Shown: positions 17,375 to 27,652 of the stretch, piece by piece
How positions within the stretch are numbered: the stretch's first letter is position 1
How the letters are laid out: each line of letters starts with the position of its first letter
Assembly (NCBI RefSeq): GCF_007752345.1
Contig: NZ_CP036299.1
Coordinates: forward strand, 3,745,501-3,809,500
Length of the DNA: 64,000 bases
Reading direction: 5' to 3'
From: Planctopirus ephydatiae
Lineage (GTDB): Bacteria > Planctomycetota > Planctomycetia > Planctomycetales > Planctomycetaceae
The notes under the pieces: generated by a model
Database searches by the model: none
The model's input: the letters and a program-made list of their open reading frames with translations, nothing else
Told to the model about the DNA's origin: nothing
Translations under genes and position numbers: made by a program

Positions 17375-18676
17375 TCACCATCTCAGGAGACAGGTTCCCC
17401 ATGTTAACCCGGCTCCAAAACCGCAGATCAACAGCAGCTCACCCCGCTGCAGGCGGCCATTGGCAATCACTTCAGCCAGGGCGATAGGTATTGATCCAGC
17501 CGAAGTGTTTCCGTACTTATCAAGATTGTTATAAATACGATCCTGCTGGATCCCTAGATCCTCAGCAACATGGTTGATGATGCGCAGGTTGGCCTGATGG
17601 AGAATAAACATGGAAACCTGCTCGATGGAAACCTGAGCTTGTTCCAGTGTCACAAGGATACTGTTACAGACTGCCTTCACGGCCCATTTGAAAACATTCC
17701 TGCCGTCCATCTGCAGATAGGTTTTCCCTTCACGAAGATCAGACTCCGTGAAGGGGTGGAGTGTCCCGCCAGCAGGACGATCCAGAAGACTCGCCCCGGA
17801 GCCATCCGAACCTAGCTGATACCGCACCAGACCTTGCTTCTCATCGCCTCGGCCCAGTACGACAGCACCAGCGCCATCTCCAAACAACGGTGCCACCTTA
17901 GGATCCCGCGGATTGACAATGCGGCTGTTGCAATCCCCGCCAATCACAAGAGCTCGCCGACTATTTCCAGTAACAATAAACTGAGCTGCCGTTGCTAACG
18001 CATAAGTAAATCCTGAACAGGCCGCCGCCAGATCCATGGCTGGAGCTTCAATACCCAGATGGGCCTGCACGAGATTGGCTGTCGATGGGCAGAGATGATC
18101 AGGTGTGAAAGTCCCAATAACGACCAGATCTACTTCCTCGGCAGTGACCCCCGCATCGGCCATTGCCCGCTGTGCGGCCATAATGCACAAGTGGCTGGTG
18201 GCCTGCCCTTCAGCCACATAACGCCGGGCGAGAATTCCAGTTCGCTGTTCAATCCACTCTGGATCAATGCCACAGCGTTCCTGAAGCTCGGCATTGGTCA
18301 CTACCTGATCTGGAACATACCCACCTATACCCAGGATCTGAAAACCCAAAAGCTGCGATGTCCGCGTCGGCCATTGAGGGTCAGCAGTTCTCATCGGCTT
18401 CTTCACAACTTCGCCGCTGGGTGCTGGTTCACCATGGGATACTGACTGGATATGACCATTGGTTATCTGAGAACTCTGGCCAGTCTCTAATGAAGATGTG
18501 ACTCCAGATGATGTCGATTCGACAATTTTTTCTATCACTTGAGCCTCTTCGGCAATTCGGTGCGTCTCTGCCATTTGCAGAAGATCCAGCGGCAGACCTT
18601 CGGGCATCATCGACTCTCGAATCTTTTGTCCGATCGATGCATCATGCATATCGAGAATCCAGAACACTCGAATCAT
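17375..18676 (-). CDS. FabH-like 3-oxoacyl-ACP synthase III with N-terminal extension
   Basis: A ketosynthase of the FabH family, which condenses acyl-CoA with malonyl-ACP. The triad is complete: Cys in AAACSGFTYAL (Cys220 in this numbering), His in FILHQANLRI and Asn in YGNTSAGSIPIAL. The FGDGAGAVVL motif is intact. The core begins near SQLLGFQILGIGGY at residue 108. Before it lies about 95 to 105 residues of polar, probably disordered sequence, so the start may instead be ATG 18394 or 18649. No other fatty-acid genes are adjacent, so it could be a fabH paralog for a special lipid or polyketide route. No plausible Shine-Dalgarno was found at any of these starts. Confidence 0.9.
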   Translation of the reverse strand: MIRVFWILDMHDASIGQKIRESMMPEGLPLDLLQMAETHRIAEEAQVIEKIVESTSSGVTSSLETGQSSQITNGHIQSVSHGEPAPSGEVVKKPMRTADPQWPTRTSQLLGFQILGIGGYVPDQVVTNAELQERCGIDPEWIEQRTGILARRYVAEGQATSHLCIMAAQRAMADAGVTAEEVDLVVIGTFTPDHLCPSTANLVQAHLGIEAPAMDLAAACSGFTYALATAAQFIVTGNSRRALVIGGDCNSRIVNPRDPKVAPLFGDGAGAVVLGRGDEKQGLVRYQLGSDGSGASLLDRPAGGTLHPFTESDLREGKTYLQMDGRNVFKWAVKAVCNSILVTLEQAQVSIEQVSMFILHQANLRIINHVAEDLGIQQDRIYNNLDKYGNTSAGSIPIALAEVIANGRLQRGELLLICGFGAGLTWGTCLLRW

Positions 18677-18874
18677 CGGTTACAGAGTCAACACCCGTTG
18701 CCAGACAAATGTTTCTGTGTTTTCGACGATCTGTGTTAACCAATATGAAAATCTTAACTCCGTAGCATGCTACCGCTTACGCACTTTGAATTCTAGCCAA
18801 CATGTCTTGACCTGATAGACTTCCCGACGAATTTCCACGGGTCCACCAATTGCCTTTTTCGCTGTAGGAAACTC

Positions 18875-19324
18875 ATGTCCAGCCATCGCATTGCCCTGAA
18901 GGGCCCATGGGACTATCTGTGGACCAGTTTGACGAAAAACCAGCAATTTCAAGGCTCTGCAAAGATGCCTGTCGAATATACCTGCCTGCATGGAAACGAA
19001 GCTGGTGAAGTGCAGTATTCCCGAAGCTTCCATTATCCCCGGATCCAATCACAGCCCTCGATTCAACAAGACTCCCCCAATGCTCCAGCCGCCAGCTTAG
19101 TGTTTGTCGAGTTCTCTGGAATGCGCGGAACGGGGAGCGTTGAATTCAATTCCGAACTTGTCGGCACTTTCGACGAAACGAGTGAACAGCATTCATTCCT
19201 GCTCCCTCAGCCACAGAACATTTTCTCGAAGCTTAGAGTGTTCATTTCCGTCAACGAAGAACTGCTGACTCAGAAACTTCCCGCCGGGCTCTTCAGCTCT
19301 GTTTATCTGCGAATCGAAGAATGA
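18875..19324 (+). CDS. Unknown protein, beta-rich
   Basis: About 149 residues, with AGGA a few bases before ATG 18875. The predicted content is mostly beta-strand, with segments such as ASLVFVEFSGMRGTGSVEFNSEL and KLRVFISVNEEL that look like a beta-sandwich. No signal peptide or membrane helix is visible. I do not recognise a family. It is divergent from the FabH-like gene and convergent with the membrane protein at 19421-20314. Confidence 0.72.
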   Translation: MSSHRIALKGPWDYLWTSLTKNQQFQGSAKMPVEYTCLHGNEAGEVQYSRSFHYPRIQSQPSIQQDSPNAPAASLVFVEFSGMRGTGSVEFNSELVGTFDETSEQHSFLLPQPQNIFSKLRVFISVNEELLTQKLPAGLFSSVYLRIEE

Positions 19325-19420
19325 CCTTCCTCTCTACCGCGAGATGTCGAGATATTCGATAGCAATGATCTCTATTGCCCACCTGATCCATCGCAAGCAA
19401 TCACTCGACTCAGCACAGTC

Positions 19421-20314
19421 TCATGCAGCACGGCGTGGAGCAGCAGCCTGATAGGCAATCTCGAATAGCGAAGGAATTTCAACTGAGCTTGATCGACGAG
19501 CTTTTATTCTCGCTCCAAATCGATAAACCACGAGTGGCTCCAGCTCAAGTTCGCCGGCAGTCGTGTCCTCCATCTCAATACGGGGCACATGATCAAACGG
19601 CGGTGAAAATACCAAATGAAAGAGAGACTCCCTCGCTCCCTCCTCAAACTCAATCCGCAGGTGCCCTTCTTGAACTTCGCGATCATCGTACACGAAGCGA
19701 ACAAGGTGACTCACAGAATCGTCTGGAGCAGTCAATTCTTCGTCAATTTCTGGCAGATCATCCTCTCCGGAATTTGACCAGAGACTTCCGACAAGGCTTC
19801 TCTCGATTTCATTCAGATGAGCATCGGCTGGCGGATGAGTCTCACAAGTGGCCAGAGCCAATTGTTTCTCAAACCCCGGCGCAAGACTTTGATTAACGAC
19901 CTCTGATGAAACCGGTGCAGACTTCGCAAGCAGGTCTTTAACCAGATTCATGTTTGCATCGTGAACAGAAGAAACCAGCGACTGACAGAGAAAAGAAATC
20001 AGCATCAGCCCTGCCAACACACCGGCAAAAAAGGGTGAGCCCGAACTGATGGCGAAGCTCAACCAGCAGACCGCGTTGAAACCACCAGCCACAACCAGCA
20101 ACCAACTTTGATTTGCGACTTCTGAGTCAATACGCCGGGTGATGGTCAGCACCAGCCAGATCAGCAGGCATATTCCGGCCAGAAGCGAAGCGACAACCGG
20201 TAATCGATCAGCAGATATCGCAAAGATGCTGACACTGATTATCGTACTTAATGCTGCAAGAAAGACCTGCATGACAGGCCTAGATCGATGCATCAATTGA
20301 AACAGGCCATCCAT
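19421..20314 (-). CDS. Membrane protein of unknown function
   Basis: About 297 residues. The N-terminal 120 residues hold four hydrophobic segments (VFLAALSTIISVSIFAI, ASLLAGICLLIWLVL, LVVAGGFNAVCWLSFAI, GVLAGLMLISFLCQSL). The rest is soluble, acidic (GEDDLPEIDEELTAP) and ends with beta-like segments and an Arg-rich end. Start ATG 20314 is chosen because the frame upstream to 20392 would run through the metK terminator. Not recognised. The metK gene lies directly upstream on the same strand. Confidence 0.72.
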   Translation of the reverse strand: MDGLFQLMHRSRPVMQVFLAALSTIISVSIFAISADRLPVVASLLAGICLLIWLVLTITRRIDSEVANQSWLLVVAGGFNAVCWLSFAISSGSPFFAGVLAGLMLISFLCQSLVSSVHDANMNLVKDLLAKSAPVSSEVVNQSLAPGFEKQLALATCETHPPADAHLNEIERSLVGSLWSNSGEDDLPEIDEELTAPDDSVSHLVRFVYDDREVQEGHLRIEFEEGARESLFHLVFSPPFDHVPRIEMEDTTAGELELEPLVVYRFGARIKARRSSSVEIPSLFEIAYQAAAPRRAA

Positions 20315-20348
20315 GGCAACTATTCCAGCATTCACTTTTAAACAGAAA

Positions 20349-20378
20349 ACCCCGGCTTTGTTCGCACAAGGCCGGGGT
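20349..20378 (-). terminator. metK terminator
   Basis: A 12-bp stem with one G-T wobble (ACCCCGGCTTTG with CAAGGCCGGGGT) and a short loop, starting 14 bases after the metK stop. On the minus strand it is followed by TTTTCTGTTT. Confidence 0.85.
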
Positions 20379-20391
20379 GATGATCTATTCA

Positions 20392-21570
20392 TTAAGCAAT
20401 ATGGCCGACTGGCGGCAAGGTCGACCCCAGCCCAGCCTGCTCTCGGAGTTTCAAGGCTTTATCTGTGGCTTCCCAGGTAAAGCCCGGTTCATTACGACCA
20501 AAGTGGCCACCAGCGGCTGTTCGCTGATAGATCGGTTGACGCAGTTGCAACGACTCAATGATTCCCAGCGGAGTCATCTTGAAGTTTTCGCGAACCAGCT
20601 CGGCAATTTTGTCTTCAGCAATCAGGGCTGTGCCGTTAGTGTTGATTCGCACGCTGACAGGATCGGCTACACCAATCGCGTAAGCCAGTTGCAACTCACA
20701 TTCCTTAGCCAAACCAGCCGCCACAATATTCTTGGCAATGTAGCGAGCCATGTAAGCGGCAGAGCGATCTACCTTCGTGGGATCCTTGCCACTGAAGGCT
20801 CCACCACCATGACGACCCCAACCACCGTAGGTATCGACGATAATCTTGCGGCCTGTCAGCCCAGAATCACCATGTGGCCCACCGATCACAAATCGACCTG
20901 TCGGATTAATGTGGTATTTGGTGGATGGCTTCAGCAGGGATGTCGGGACAGATTTCCCGATCACAGCCGAACGCACAAACTCAGAAATCTCATCTTGCGA
21001 AACATGTTCGGCATGTTGTGTCGAAACCACAATTGCCGAGATCCCGACCGCATTGTTCTTGGCATCGTACTCGACAGTGACCTGACTCTTGCTGTCTGGC
21101 CTTAACCAGTTGACCTCACCTTTCTGGCGAGCTTCGGTCAAGCGATTGATAATGCGGTGAGAGAGTGCAATCGGCAGAGGCATGAGTTCTGGTGTCTGAT
21201 CACAGGCATACCCGAACATCAACCCCTGATCGCCGGCACCATCGCGATCCACACCCATTGCAATATCTGCGCTCTGGCTGTGCAGCTTGACCAGCACTTC
21301 GCAGGTCGCAGCATTAAAGCCAATGTCGTCACTGGTGTATCCGATCTGCCGAATGGCTTCGCGGGCAACCTTTTCGTAATCAACCTGAGCATTGGCAGTG
21401 ATTTCACCAGCCAGGCACACAAAATCCGTTGTACATAACGTTTCACAAGCAACACGAGCTCGAGGATCCTGGGCTAACAAGGCATCCAGGACCGCATCCG
21501 AAACCTGGTCAGACACCTTATCAGGATGCCCCATACTGACTGATTCGCTCGTAAACAGAAACGTCGACAT
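20392..21570 (-). CDS. metK: S-adenosylmethionine synthase
   Basis: Methionine adenosyltransferase, about 392 residues, the normal length. It makes SAM from methionine and ATP. All hallmark motifs are present: [12 protein letters not shown] near the N-terminus, [12 protein letters not shown] (hexapeptide region), the [16 protein letters not shown] glycine loop and the [10 protein letters not shown] segment. Start ATG 21570 gives [11 protein letters not shown], with TTTGGAG just upstream; ATG 21582 would add four residues. It is followed by its own terminator. No SAM riboswitch motif was recognised in the leader. Confidence 0.97.
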   Translation of the reverse strand: MSTFLFTSESVSMGHPDKVSDQVSDAVLDALLAQDPRARVACETLCTTDFVCLAGEITANAQVDYEKVAREAIRQIGYTSDDIGFNAATCEVLVKLHSQSADIAMGVDRDGAGDQGLMFGYACDQTPELMPLPIALSHRIINRLTEARQKGEVNWLRPDSKSQVTVEYDAKNNAVGISAIVVSTQHAEHVSQDEISEFVRSAVIGKSVPTSLLKPSTKYHINPTGRFVIGGPHGDSGLTGRKIIVDTYGGWGRHGGGAFSGKDPTKVDRSAAYMARYIAKNIVAAGLAKECELQLAYAIGVADPVSVRINTNGTALIAEDKIAELVRENFKMTPLGIIESLQLRQPIYQRTAAGGHFGRNEPGFTWEATDKALKLREQAGLGSTLPPVGHIA

Positions 21571-22158
21571 GCCAAACTCCAAAATCCCACCGCATGGAAA
21601 GCCTTGCAGGCCACTTCAAAACGTTTGGCGATTCTAGGCATTCGATCGAATCGTCACAACCTAATCTCTGTTTTCAACCAGATCTCAACTAAAAAGCCAT
21701 TTGAAATGTCACTCATTCCCGCAGACTTCCGCACAGTCTGAATTGTTAACCACCCCCTCTGAAACGAGATATGGCGACGATTTTTGATGTTGACATGTTT
21801 TGTGTCACTTTTTAGAAGCACCATTCCATAAAGTCTCCTCACTCCTCCGCTCGATCCTTTTCCCCGCACGACATCTGCTTGCTACAAGCACTGATTCTCC
21901 TCTCAACCAAATCTCATCTGTTCAAAGCCTTTTTCCTCCGCAGTCTGACACTAACTGCTCATTAACCATTTTCTCTGCCATCCATTTCACCTGCCACATT
22001 TCTCTACACTGCTTAAAACCACTTCGATGTCTCTACGAAATGTCCTCTCCGCTGGGCGATATTTCACACAATTTCTGACGACTACTGCCCTCTTCTCGAT
22101 TTGATCGCTGGCTCCTCTCCCTAACACGGCATCCCTCGATCTCAGGACAAAACTTACC
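21571..22158. other. Divergent intergenic region with a strong pyrimidine bias
   Basis: About 590 bases between metK (-) and the lipoprotein gene (+). From about 21830 to 22140 the plus strand is dominated by C and T (for example CTCCTCACTCCTCCGCTCGATC). A TTGACA at 21790-21795 could be a -35 box, but no good -10 follows. No gene was seen. Confidence 0.5.
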
Positions 22159-23031
22159 GTGAACTGGCATTGCTCATACCGGCTCTGTGGGGTCTTACTG
22201 CTGGGAATGACTTCCCTGCTGATCCCCGTTTTTGCCGGTTGTGTGCTGGTGCCGGGACTCACACAAGAGGCACATCAGCTTCTCAGAAAACAATCGATAT
22301 CGAGTACGAATCCACTCCCCCCGATCAACGCGCCGGCGAACTCGATTCAACTGGAAATCCTGTTTGTCGAACGCCCGGCTTCTGACCCTACCGTTAGTGA
22401 GAAACTCTGGCGGGAAATTGATGAAGTCGGTGCGGCAGCACCCGGCTTAAGGCAGTTGATGCAACAGAACGGACTGCGGATTGGCACTGTCGGTGCCTCG
22501 CCTCCTCCAATGCTGCAAGCACTCCTGGGAATGTCGCGGCAGATCGAGGACGAGTATTCACTCAGTCAATGCGTTCGCAGAAAAGTGGTCGTTCAATCGG
22601 GTGCCACTACCAATATTGATGTCAAATCATGGCTGGATCCTATGGAAGTCAGCCTGAATGAAAACGGAAAAACGACCTCAAAAACCTTTGAGCAACTTCA
22701 GTGTGTCCTGAAGCTGCGCCCACATCGACTGCAGGATGGCTGGGTTCGCCTCGATCTCATCCCAGAACTCCACCATGGGCAGGAGCAGATGCGACACACA
22801 CCGACAGATGCCGGTTGGGAACTTCGGGGCGGAAAACTGGTCGAAACCTGTTATGCACAGAAGTTTTCTGTCACCCTCAACACGGGTGAAATGGCCGTCG
22901 CCTCCTGCACCAATGCTGCGGAAACCACACTGGGAGGCAACTTCTTTGGCCAGCCTAAACAACTGCAACCCAAGCAGAAGGTTCTCGTGGTACGTTTTGC
23001 CGGCATGCACAAGCCAGAGACGCTCCCTTAA
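22159..23031 (+). CDS. Predicted lipoprotein, unknown function
   Basis: About 290 residues. The N-terminus has a hydrophobic stretch (LCGVLLLGMTSLLIPVF) ending in a lipobox, FAGC, so lipid attachment at about Cys28 is likely. The mature part starts with a Pro/Asn-rich linker and then a two-part globular region (IQLEILFVERPASDP, then LDLIPELHHG and QKFSVTLNTGEMAVAS). The last motif resembles beta-hairpins of secretin-like proteins, but I do not claim homology. Start GTG 22159. Stand-alone gene facing the ABC transporter gene. Confidence 0.75.
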   Translation: MNWHCSYRLCGVLLLGMTSLLIPVFAGCVLVPGLTQEAHQLLRKQSISSTNPLPPINAPANSIQLEILFVERPASDPTVSEKLWREIDEVGAAAPGLRQLMQQNGLRIGTVGASPPPMLQALLGMSRQIEDEYSLSQCVRRKVVVQSGATTNIDVKSWLDPMEVSLNENGKTTSKTFEQLQCVLKLRPHRLQDGWVRLDLIPELHHGQEQMRHTPTDAGWELRGGKLVETCYAQKFSVTLNTGEMAVASCTNAAETTLGGNFFGQPKQLQPKQKVLVVRFAGMHKPETLP

Positions 23032-23080
23032 AGATGGGGTTGCAGCAAAAGGCGAGCATAGAGCACTGCAAATTCGCTCA

Positions 23081-25024
23081 TTATAAAGCCGTTTCTTTGT
23101 TGCCAGCCGCAATCCTTTGCCTGAGTCTTTCCTCAGAGACCTGAGGGATCGCGGAGATGAGACGCCTGGTGTACTCATCCCGCGGATCAGCGTAGATCAA
23201 TTCTGACGGGCCGTACTCCACAAGACGCCCTTGATTCATGACGGCGATCATATCCGACATGAACTTCACCACGCTCAGATCGTGACTAATGAAGATATAT
23301 GTCAGCCCGCGCTTTTCCTGCAGATCTTTCAATAAATTGAGCACCTGCGCCTGAACCGAGACATCGAGTGCCGACACCGATTCATCGCAAATAATGAATT
23401 CCGGCTCCACAGCCAGTGCCCGGGCAATACAAATCCGTTGCCTTTGACCACCGGAAAATTCGTGCGGATACCTGGGCAGATGCTCTTCTTTGAGACCCAC
23501 CTCGACAAGCAATTGTGCTGCCATGTCGCGGCGGTCATTTTTACTGGCACCAAGCTGATGCACAGCCATCGCTTCAGTCAAATGCGCCTCGACGGTCATG
23601 CGAGGATTCAGCGATGCGTAAGGATCCTGAAAGACAATCTGCAGTTTGCGGCGATGAGGCCTTAAATTTCGCTCCGAAAGCTGGCTCCAGGGAATTCCAT
23701 TAAAGTCAAACTCCCCACCCGTGAACGAAATCAGGCGCATTAGGGCTCGTCCGGTAGTGGTTTTTCCACAGCCCGATTCTCCGACAAGCCCCAATGTCTG
23801 GCCTCGATACACGTTAAAACTGATTCCATCCACAGCTTTAATTTGCCCAGTGACCCGACGCAGGAAACCAGTGCGTACAGGGTAATGGACCTGCAGATCA
23901 CGCACCGATAATAGAGGCTTGGTTCCTTCCGGAATAAATCGGTTCTCAGGAATCGCTGACACATCGTAGCCTAACGAAATCACTTCGGACCTGGGAGAAA
24001 ACAACCGATCCCGTGCATTCTTCTCAGCAAGTACCAATCGTTCGCTGTTGGCATGCTTCTCCACGATTGTGTACTCACCAGTCGCCTGGTTTTCCACGAC
24101 GTCCATAAAGTCCGCCACTGTGTTCAACCGCTTCCTTTGTGACTCAAGCGTCGGGCGGCAGGCCAGCAATCCTCGGGTGTAAGGATGCTGCGGATTCGTG
24201 AAGATCTTTTCAATGGGCCCCTGCTCGACCAGTTTCCCTCGGTACATCACGGCGACATCATCCGCAATTTCTGCGATCACACCCAGGTCGTGAGTAATGA
24301 ATAACACAGACATTTGCCGTGTCTGCTGCAACTTTCGAATCAACCCGAGTATCTGTGCCTGTATTGTGACATCGAGCGCTGTCGTGGGTTCATCGGCAAT
24401 CAGCAACTGGGGATTACAAGCCAACGCCATGGCAATCATCACGCGCTGTTTCTGGCCGCCAGACATCTCGTGAGGATAGCTGTGAATTCGCTCAGCCGGA
24501 TTAGGAATTCCCACTTCATGAAAAAGCTCGATCACTCGCTGCATGACATTCCCGGAAGTGGCCTGCTGGTGAAGCAACAATACCTCAGCGACCTGACTTC
24601 CGACCTTATACACCGGGTTAAGGGATGTCCCCGGCTCCTGAAAAATCATGCTGATGTCATGGCCTCGCAGTTCCTGCATCTGCCGCGAGGGTAATCTCAC
24701 CAGATCTTTGCCAAGAAATGTAATCGTGCCCTCGGCAATCCTCGCGCTGCTTTCTGGCAAAAGCCGCATGATGGAGAGCGAAGTGACTGACTTGCCTGAA
24801 CCAGATTCTCCCACGAGTCCGAGAATTCGCCCTTTTCCAATATTCAGTGTCAAACCATTCACTGCGGTAAAGTAGCCGTTTTCTGTACGGAACTGCGTCA
24901 CGAGGTGATCGATTTTCAACACTGCAGATGTCGTCTCAATCAATTCCGGTTGCTCCTGCCGTTTTCGGTGGGATGACGCTGCTCGCGACAGCTCAATATG
25001 AAAGCACGTCCAGTGCCTTCTCAT
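23081..25024 (-). CDS. Fused double-ATPase oligopeptide ABC transporter protein
   Basis: A 647-residue protein with two complete ABC ATPase domains, like DppD plus DppF joined (GsiA-type). Domain one, residues about 35-290, has Walker A GESGSGKS, signature MSGGQKQR and Walker [13 protein letters not shown]. Domain two, residues about 350-620, has [16 protein letters not shown] and [12 protein letters not shown]. Each is followed by an oligopeptide-type C-terminal extension ([15 protein letters not shown] and [15 protein letters not shown]). It energises peptide or nickel-type uptake. No permease or binding-protein genes are adjacent. The true start may be a little downstream of ATG 25024. Confidence 0.93.
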   Translation of the reverse strand: MRRHWTCFHIELSRAASSHRKRQEQPELIETTSAVLKIDHLVTQFRTENGYFTAVNGLTLNIGKGRILGLVGESGSGKSVTSLSIMRLLPESSARIAEGTITFLGKDLVRLPSRQMQELRGHDISMIFQEPGTSLNPVYKVGSQVAEVLLLHQQATSGNVMQRVIELFHEVGIPNPAERIHSYPHEMSGGQKQRVMIAMALACNPQLLIADEPTTALDVTIQAQILGLIRKLQQTRQMSVLFITHDLGVIAEIADDVAVMYRGKLVEQGPIEKIFTNPQHPYTRGLLACRPTLESQRKRLNTVADFMDVVENQATGEYTIVEKHANSERLVLAEKNARDRLFSPRSEVISLGYDVSAIPENRFIPEGTKPLLSVRDLQVHYPVRTGFLRRVTGQIKAVDGISFNVYRGQTLGLVGESGCGKTTTGRALMRLISFTGGEFDFNGIPWSQLSERNLRPHRRKLQIVFQDPYASLNPRMTVEAHLTEAMAVHQLGASKNDRRDMAAQLLVEVGLKEEHLPRYPHEFSGGQRQRICIARALAVEPEFIICDESVSALDVSVQAQVLNLLKDLQEKRGLTYIFISHDLSVVKFMSDMIAVMNQGRLVEYGPSELIYADPRDEYTRRLISAIPQVSEERLRQRIAAGNKETAL

Positions 25025-25232
25025 ATTCAGCCTGCAAGGCTGAACCAGTTCGATTGTATTGTGTCAAAGTGGACGGGCTATTCCCAATCCCGTTTCAAAG
25101 GACTCAATTCAGGAAATGCCAAATTTTCCAGTCAAAAGAAAATTGTCCCCAGTGACCACCCTGTGCTTTTGACTTGCTGGCTGCCTCAATCGAAGATAAA
25201 TTACATGCAGGATGGTTCAACTGTCCTGTGTG

Positions 25233-25306
25233 GTGGTTTTAGCTCAGCTGGTTAGAGCGCCAGATTGTGGTTCTGGAGGTCGCCGGTTCGATCCCGGTAA
25301 GCCACC
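25233..25306 (+). tRNA. tRNA-His (anticodon GUG)
   Basis: The full cloverleaf can be folded by eye. Acceptor stem GTGGTTT pairs with AAGCCAC with one wobble. The D arm is AGCTCAGCTGGTTAGAGC. The anticodon stem CCAGA/TCTGG encloses TTGTGGT, with anticodon GTG at 25267-25269. The T arm is CCGGTTCGATCCCGG. The base before the acceptor stem is G (25232) and the discriminator is C73, the histidine-specific pair. CCA is not encoded. A 15-bp terminator follows directly. Confidence 0.95.
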
Positions 25307-25311
25307 CCTCG

Positions 25312-25346
25312 AAGCCCTTGTCATGAACATCATGACAAGGGCTTTT
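25312..25346 (+). terminator. tRNA-His terminator
   Basis: A perfect 15-bp stem (AAGCCCTTGTCATGA with TCATGACAAGGGCTT) with a 3-base loop, followed by TTTT. It begins six bases after the tRNA. Confidence 0.92.
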
Positions 25347-25412
25347 GTCTGCCATAACCCTCGAACATGACTTAACCCTTAAACATGTCTCTTCAGAACG
25401 ATATTCGCCACC

Positions 25413-26354
25413 ATGAAGTGGGGCTTTCTCAATATCCATAAACCACTGCAAATGACCTCCCGCGATGTGGTCAGCAAAATCGAACGTGCTGTTCGCCCCC
25501 TGAAGGTCGGGCATGCCGGAACTCTCGATCCACTCGCAGAAGGTGTTCTGGTCATTGGAATCGGCCCGGCAACTCGTCTGACGGAGCATGTTCAGGCGCT
25601 GCCCAAAGGATATTCTGCAAACTTCCATCTCGGGCAAACTACCGAAACAGACGATGCCGAGGGACAACTCTCCGCCCAGATCGATACACAACATCTCACG
25701 CGCGAATTGATCGAACAGGAGCTCACTCACTTTCGTGGCCAGATTCAACAGATTCCCCCTCGCTTCAGTGCTGTCCATGTGGCGGGGAAAAGAGCTTATG
25801 ACCTGGCCCGATCTGGGCAGGATTTTGAGCTGACGCCTAGAACGGTTGAAGTTCATCAAATCGCGTTGACGAAGTACGCCAACCCGGACATCGAATTGCA
25901 GATCGAATGTGGCAGTGGCACTTACATTCGATCCCTGGCAAGAGATCTCGGGGAGAAACTTCAGTGCGGAGCCTATATGTCCGCACTGACACGCACACAT
26001 ATTGGACCATTTCACCTCGATAGCGCACTGCAGCTCGACAGCCTGCCGAATAGCTTCAGGCTGGCTGATCTTCAGCCGCTATTGCTCCACCCCATGCTGG
26101 CATTTACTGAATCTCAGCGCTGGGTTGCCACGCGCCGGGCCGTCGTAGACCTGCAGCATGGCAAAAACATCTCGAGTGATGCTTTGCAGGCCCTGCACTC
26201 AACGTCAGAGAGTCAACCAGAGATTCCTACCCATGTCTGCATCCTGAGTGAAGACCGGGAAATGATTGCGGTTGCCGAGTTTTGCATGCAGACGAAACTT
26301 CTCCGTCCGCGCATCGGCATCCCCCAACATTTTCTGGAAGCACACCCGTGCTGA
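25413..26354 (+). CDS. truB: tRNA pseudouridine-55 synthase
   Basis: TruB, which converts U55 of the tRNA T loop to pseudouridine. At 313 residues it is a normal length. It starts MKWGFLNIHKPLQMTS. The catalytic motif is HAGTLDPLAEG with Asp39, and KRAYDLAR and the C-terminal CGSGTYIRSLARDLG motif are conserved. The tail after residue 230 is the usual PUA-like region but looks diverged. It lies just downstream of tRNA-His and its terminator. Convergent with the LysM gene. Confidence 0.95.
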   Translation: MKWGFLNIHKPLQMTSRDVVSKIERAVRPLKVGHAGTLDPLAEGVLVIGIGPATRLTEHVQALPKGYSANFHLGQTTETDDAEGQLSAQIDTQHLTRELIEQELTHFRGQIQQIPPRFSAVHVAGKRAYDLARSGQDFELTPRTVEVHQIALTKYANPDIELQIECGSGTYIRSLARDLGEKLQCGAYMSALTRTHIGPFHLDSALQLDSLPNSFRLADLQPLLLHPMLAFTESQRWVATRRAVVDLQHGKNISSDALQALHSTSESQPEIPTHVCILSEDREMIAVAEFCMQTKLLRPRIGIPQHFLEAHPC

Positions 26355-26460
26355 TGGATCGCATCCAAAAAGTGATGTCTCCATTGGAATCAGTCACACT
26401 CTTCGCGTTGCGGCACTGAAAAATGTGAGGGAATCGAATGCCAAAAGCCCACTGACATTC

Positions 26461-27420
26461 TTAACGCAACACGCTGGATTCGGGTGGTTGCTGACTCAGG
26501 CGGCGGGGTGCCGCTTCGGGTAACTCCGTCGTTGGCCCCCAGGTGGCAGCGTTGGCAGGACGCGGCTTGAAGGGCACAAACAATCGTTTCTCTCCATTGG
26601 CGGGCGCTGGGGATGCAGCATCGTCCTTCGTCTGTCGAGGAGTTTCCGCGATGTTTCTCGAGTTCCTGGTGACAGGGATTCTGAGTGTCATTCCGGTACG
26701 TACGCCATGAGCATCCCGCAACTGGTCTCGATTGGCATCAAAGATTTCCAGATAACGGCTTTCACGTCCCAGATATTTTTGTGAGAGCGACGATAACGTT
26801 TCACCCTTTTTGACGACATGAGTCACCATCGTGACAGCCTCAGAATCTGGTCTGCCAGCATCTCCCGGGTCATAGCCACTTGATCGCTGATAACGATCCA
26901 TTCCCGATGGATAAGCAAGCGACGAATCGCCAGTAGCCTCAGTCATTCCACGTTGGTCCTGGCGTTCGCTTCGAGAGCCTTGAGTTCTATTAGCTGCAGG
27001 TGAACTACCCGTCTGTTTTGGTGCAACGGACTCCACTTCCAGCACATCATCAGGCCAGGGAATCACCGGCAAATCCTGAGTCGTTTCGTCAGGCGCACGG
27101 TTCATCACCTGCTTAGGATTGTCGGTCGGCGCTACCGGTGCTTCCATCTTGCCAGACGCAGACCCTTCCCACGGATCATTCAACGGTGGAATGATGAGGG
27201 TATCATTGACGGGACGGGCAACAGTCCGGTCTGAAGAGCGGCTGGAATCCCCCAGGTAAGGCCTGAAGCTTTTTTCAGCAATCACAGCATCCAGTTCAAC
27301 AACGTCGGAGATCACTGGAACTCCATCCATTGTTGAGCGTTCGTTACGAAAGAAAAATGCCGCCACTGCTCCGATCAGCAGGACACCCAGGGCAAGACCG
27401 ATTTTCTGGTCACGATGCAC
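26461..27420 (-). CDS. LysM-domain protein with N-terminal membrane anchor
   Basis: About 319 residues with a GTG start at 27420; GGAG lies nine bases upstream. Residues 8-26 form one hydrophobic helix (GLALGVLLIGAVAAFFF). The middle is Pro/Ser/Asp-rich and probably disordered. One LysM domain occupies about residues 200-250 (THVVKKGETLSSLSQKYLG, then FDANRDQL and TGMTLRIP). LysM modules bind peptidoglycan or other N-acetylglucosamine polymers. It is likely an inner-membrane-anchored periplasmic protein. The C-terminus is Pro/Arg-rich. Upstream of it, in the direction of transcription, is glgB. Confidence 0.87.
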   Translation of the reverse strand: MHRDQKIGLALGVLLIGAVAAFFFRNERSTMDGVPVISDVVELDAVIAEKSFRPYLGDSSRSSDRTVARPVNDTLIIPPLNDPWEGSASGKMEAPVAPTDNPKQVMNRAPDETTQDLPVIPWPDDVLEVESVAPKQTGSSPAANRTQGSRSERQDQRGMTEATGDSSLAYPSGMDRYQRSSGYDPGDAGRPDSEAVTMVTHVVKKGETLSSLSQKYLGRESRYLEIFDANRDQLRDAHGVRTGMTLRIPVTRNSRNIAETPRQTKDDAASPAPANGEKRLFVPFKPRPANAATWGPTTELPEAAPRRLSQQPPESSVLR

Positions 27421-27594
27421 GATCGTCTCCGATATTCTTGAGGGAATATCAGAAACTTGCCCTCAAAACTGCGGTAAGCAGGTTCCGAGTGCCTTGGATT
27501 CGGCAAGAAGTGCAAGTCCGGCGAAACATGAATCGGTTGTACGGACGAATCCGAAAGATCTGTTCAGAGAAACTCTTCCGTCCTGGTAAAGCTT

Positions 27595-27614
27595 GAGCGG
27601 CGATGTTGCCGCTC
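27595..27614 (-). terminator. Stem-loop after glgB
   Basis: A 7-bp perfect stem (GAGCGGC/GCCGCTC) with a 6-base loop, 40 bases downstream of the glgB stop on the minus strand. The following sequence is not clearly T-rich. Confidence 0.55.
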
Positions 27615-27652
27615 TTCCCTGCCAGGGCACGTGAAGAGTATTTGGCAGCGAT

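Noticed and set aside
21571-21800. A SAM riboswitch in the metK leader
   Set aside because: I looked for known SAM riboswitch cores and saw no convincing match; a covariance search would settle it.
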